Shown here in pieces: positions 5,560 through 5,586 of a stretch of DNA of 5,586 nt. The first letter of the stretch is position 1. Each line of letters opens with the position of its first letter. Origin of the DNA: Candidatus Zipacnadia bacterium (GTDB taxonomy: Bacteria; Armatimonadota; Zipacnadia; Zipacnadales; Zipacnadaceae); assembly GCA_029821255.1 (NCBI GenBank), contig JALGTS010000089.1, positions 1 through 5,586 of the forward strand, written 5' to 3'. The translations under genes were made by a program, and so were the position numbers. The notes under the pieces were generated by a model that worked only from the letters and a program-made list of their open reading frames with translations, ran no database searches and was not told where the DNA came from.

Positions 5560-5586
5560 TCACATCATATCCATCGGTTCAACATC
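5560..5586 (-). CDS. priA: C-terminal end of a probable primosomal helicase PriA (cut by window edge)
   Basis: Only eight codons and a TGA stop are visible, reading DVEPMDMM. PriA proteins commonly end in a short DVDP-x-x-x-L type tail, and priA sits directly before def-fmt in many bacteria, so both the residues and the position fit. PriA restarts stalled replication forks by loading the replicative helicase. The identification rests on very little sequence and on gene order. The 28-base gap to the def GTG suggests cotranscription. Confidence 0.5.
   Translation of the reverse strand, partial: DVEPMDMM

Noticed and set aside
1..5586. CRISPR array, tRNA, insertion sequence or defence system
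   Set aside because: I found no repeated spacer pattern, no cloverleaf-like sequence, no transposase frame and no terminal repeats. Coding genes explain nearly all the sequence.

Overview
The window is about 57% GC by eye and very densely coded. All eight genes I can support lie on the minus strand, so they read from the right edge to the left. This is bacterial chromosome: the genes are compact, use GTG starts freely, and nearly all have clear Shine-Dalgarno sites. A corrinoid protein next to a corrinoid-reducing activator points to an anaerobe or facultative anaerobe with corrinoid-dependent one-carbon metabolism. The order priA-def-fmt is common in Firmicutes and some other phyla. I cannot place the organism more precisely.

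Right part (5586 to about 3593): the last eight codons of a gene that looks like priA, then def (peptide deformylase) and fmt (methionyl-tRNA formyltransferase). def and fmt overlap by four bases (GTGA). A small three-repeat TPR protein starts 59 bases after fmt. Def and Fmt form the N-formylmethionine cycle: Fmt formylates initiator Met-tRNA using 10-formyl-tetrahydrofolate, and Def removes the formyl group from new proteins.

Middle part (3562 to 992): a 613-residue ferredoxin-ASKHA protein of the RACo type (reductive activator of corrinoid proteins), followed 90 bases later by a 212-residue MtbC/MttC-type cobalamin-binding protein with the DxHxxG motif. Together they look like an activator and its methyl-carrier substrate. 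No methyltransferase is present in the window to load or unload the corrinoid. Gaps are short (30 bases from TPR to activator), and no terminator-like structure separates these genes from fmt, so the C1 pair may be transcribed with the translation genes.

Left part (991 to 1): a gap of about 196 bases holds a perfect 12-bp inverted repeat, which probably marks a transcript boundary. After it come a 141-residue four-helix EamA/SMR-like membrane protein resembling lipid-linked sugar flippases, and the N-terminal 101 residues of a large YfhO-like membrane protein that runs off the left edge. These two look like a cell-envelope glycan or lipid-modification module unrelated to the C1 genes.

I see no tRNA, rRNA, CRISPR array, insertion sequence, cobalamin riboswitch or defence genes. 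The most interesting feature is the linkage of the orphan corrinoid protein, its activator and a TPR protein to priA-def-fmt. I do not see convincing evidence of a wholly new system.
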